A stretch of 64,000 nt of DNA from Centroberyx gerrardi. Lineage: Eukaryota > Chordata > Actinopteri > Beryciformes > Berycidae. The stretch is from assembly GCF_048128805.1 (NCBI RefSeq), contig NC_135997.1, forward strand, positions 22,677,815 to 22,741,814. The letters are read 5' to 3'. The position numbers were made by a program, and so were the translations under genes. Below are positions 56,475 to 64,000 of this stretch, in pieces. A model generated the notes under the pieces. That model was not told the origin of the DNA, did no database searches, and saw nothing but the letters and a program-made list of their open reading frames with translations. Each line of letters starts with the position of its first letter. Position 1 is the stretch's first letter.

Positions 56475-58561
56475 TTTATTGAGTCTTTTGTATTAATAGT
56501 ACACTTTTTTTTTTTTTACAAAAAACTACATTATTTACAGAAATTATCCATAATTGAACCATTCTTGATTTAGGCACAAAAATACAGGAAAGCTCAGTCC
56601 AAAAAGTATTTCAGTTTGGATTAAATATGTAATGGTTACAAAACATAACCCATGATTAGGAAAATGTCATGGATATGAAAAGTTGTTAAATAATTCAATG
56701 AAACCAATTGTCTTCACACTGTCTGATTTCTTTTTTTTTTTACATTTTGACTAACGGTGAAGATCTGAAATCAAAATCCTGTATTGTATCTTCTCACAAC
56801 CCCCGAACCACGAGTTTGACTAATAAAATAACACACATGAAAGATCACAAGACCTCAGCTTTTAGTGGAAGTTTGTGGGATGCTCTTTGGGATAAAGTGG
56901 AAGGAAACAAAAGCACTTGTCTAGATTCATGCATAACTCAACTCAAACCACCTTTGCACTGTAATCACAGAAACCAAACACTTATAATACATTGTCTCCA
57001 AGAATGAGTCTGTCTATATAACTGCAAAACCAGCTACAGATTGATTTTAGTTTGACAATATGCAAACAGCAGCTTGCAAGGGCCCAGTCAACACTCTGTA
57101 CACTGTTGAGATGAAGAAGATATAATTAATGTGGTATTTCGTACCATGAGGAGATAACCCTTAGTAACCCTTGGTAACCCTTGCTACCAGTCTTTTGTAA
57201 TGCCTTTTAGCATTACAAAATCATCAGTTGTTACAATTTTACTGTCAATTTTGTTGTCAGCAGAAAATAATCAAATATGAGAAAGTTAACAAAGGTAATA
57301 CCATAACCGGCTAGAAAAAATAGAAAATATATTTTTGAATTGGTTTACCGACAATCTAAAAAAAGGTGGTTTGGATGGAATCTATGAGCAGGGGGTGATT
57401 ATGTACCCCACCAGTATGCTTTTCCCGCTTAGCACCCCTCAGTGTGAATCGACAAGGCAGCACAAATTCAACTCCTTAAAATTCCTAAACGGTGGAACCA
57501 GATGAGCGAGGACCCCATTATTATACTGAGTAGAAAAGAAGGTTAAGTTGTCTCATTCAGACAGAAATGCTCGCAAGGAGCGGGTGATTTGAGGAAGGAT
57601 GAGAAAGGATAACACCGACTTTTCTTGTACAAAATGTAATGCATCCCCTTTGTTGCCTAAGGATCTCAGGGGAAAGGTAACAAAAAACTTCACATCCCCA
57701 CTGTCCCCGTTGTTAAATATGAACAAGACGCAAACTGCTTACAATGGGAGACAGCACACACTGAATACAGAACAACCCATGAGGGTCAAAAACACTTTGT
57801 CTGCAGCATTATTTTGATAGGTACATTCATATTTGACAGAAAGGCTGAAAAACACTAAAGTGACATTCTCTTACTCTTGAGGTAAGAAATAAAAACTTTA
57901 CAGGATGCGTGTTGTCATCGTCTAGCCTACTCTTAATTCACAGTTGAAACTCATCTCATAAAATAACACACAAAAACATCAGTTGAGTTTCTCCATCCAT
58001 GATATAAACCTTTCCCCCCTCCCATGAACACAAAAATAAAAACAAATCTGATCAAAGGAAAATAACTAAGACCCAAATAGTAGCTTAACCTAGCAGTGGC
58101 ACCTTCAAAACCGACTTGCATCTTCTGAATGCAATGCATGCTCTTTTCTGACAGCCAGTCCCAAGGATGGCAGATACTGATCTCTACTGAAGCTGGTGGT
58201 TGTAATGTGCGGCAGGTAAATAAGGGCAACGCAACCTTGCACTTGTTGACTGACACCCCTCAATTTAAACAATGCTCCAAGAAAACTGACGCTGTAATCG
58301 GTGATGCAGTGGCCATTCGCAATAGTCTCATCTTACTTAGGCAGCCCAAAACAGCCGAAACTCCATTTGCAGCCAAAGGCCGTGTTTGCGATGCTTTTTT
58401 CTTTTTTCTTATTATGTTTTGCGTGGGTGATACCATTGATTGTATAATGAATGGGGGAAGGTTGAGCTAGCTCTGTCGGTGCCTCTTAGGGTGATAGTGT
58501 GGTAGACACTCCTGCGAGCAATTTTTTAAGCCAATCCGTGTGCCAGTGAATGGTTGTGGTA
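56475..58561 (-). other. amfr: Probable amfr 3' UTR
   Basis: AATAAA on the minus strand at 56480-56475 would close a 3' UTR of about 2.1 kb. No other gene is visible here. The stretch includes three 10-bp tandem units (57155-57184) and an 11-bp stem-loop (57193-57220). The extent is inferred. Confidence 0.4.
57193..57220. other. Perfect 11-bp stem-loop in the likely amfr 3' UTR
   Basis: TTTTGTAATGC and GCATTACAAAA flank a 6-nt loop (cTTTTA). Three 10-bp taaccctt-g units lie just beside it (57155-57184). Confidence 0.75.
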
Positions 58562-63750
<5,189 letters not shown>

Positions 63751-64000
63751 CTGCAAACAAAACACAAAGTACACAAAGTTCATGGTACAATACTGTATAA
63801 CACCCCCCACACACACACACAGCAAAAATGTGCCTTTATAGATGATGATATTATGAAGGAGACACAAATAATAATGGCAGGAAAATAATAGGATAGGATA
63901 TCTACAAACTCCATTAGAAATAATTTATCTAGTTAGTTATTTTATTGACACAAAAGGTTGAAACATTTGGGTCCAAACAATATACAAAAAAAAAATCATA

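Overview
The window is nuclear DNA from a ray-finned fish, most likely a teleost; I cannot name the species. The evidence is short exons with GT-AG introns, dense dinucleotide microsatellites, fish-type SINE, LINE, hAT and MITE remnants, and a secreted ependymin-family gene, a family best known from the fish brain. There is no prokaryotic or viral organisation.

Bases 1 to about 37,970 hold no protein gene that I can support. This is a gene desert of microsatellites, pentamer purine tracts, degenerate transposons and SINE fragments. Between them lie unique, homeobox-motif-rich stretches that look like conserved non-coding elements. Two places (about 14.75-15.08 kb and 30.97-31.17 kb) look like promoters or first exons of unannotated transcripts.

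Four protein genes fill the right part. (1) 38,037-40,657, minus: a complete six-exon ependymin-like gene (212 aa) with signal peptide, four mature cysteines, TATA box and poly(A) signal. (2) 43,748-49,406, plus: styx, a catalytically dead dual-specificity phosphatase, 11 coding exons, 224 aa, with Gly in place of the catalytic Cys and one GC-AG intron. (3) 52,139-54,278, minus: gnpnat1, glucosamine-6-phosphate N-acetyltransferase, five coding exons, 184 aa, plus a likely 5' UTR exon near 55.75 kb. (4) 58,562 to beyond 63,750, minus: the 3' part of amfr (gp78, ER-associated RING E3 ligase), six exons coding for the RING-H2, CUE, UBE2G2-binding and VCP-binding parts. Its membrane-spanning 5' exons lie outside the window.

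Exon sums close in frame for all three complete genes (639, 675 and 555 nt), which supports the splice calls. The tail-to-tail styx/gnpnat1 pair is the arrangement I recall from human chromosome 14; the ependymin-like and amfr neighbours are not part of that human block. gnpnat1 makes a UDP-GlcNAc precursor and amfr works in ER-associated degradation. The gnpnat1 upstream region carries an XBP1/UPRE-type motif and a perfect CRE, so ER-stress control is a testable idea. I found no evidence of a wholly new biological system. The most distinctive small finds are a 48-bp hAT element reduced to its ends with an intact 8-bp target duplication, a 79-nt near-perfect hairpin in a styx intron, and a 223-nt uninterrupted purine tract.
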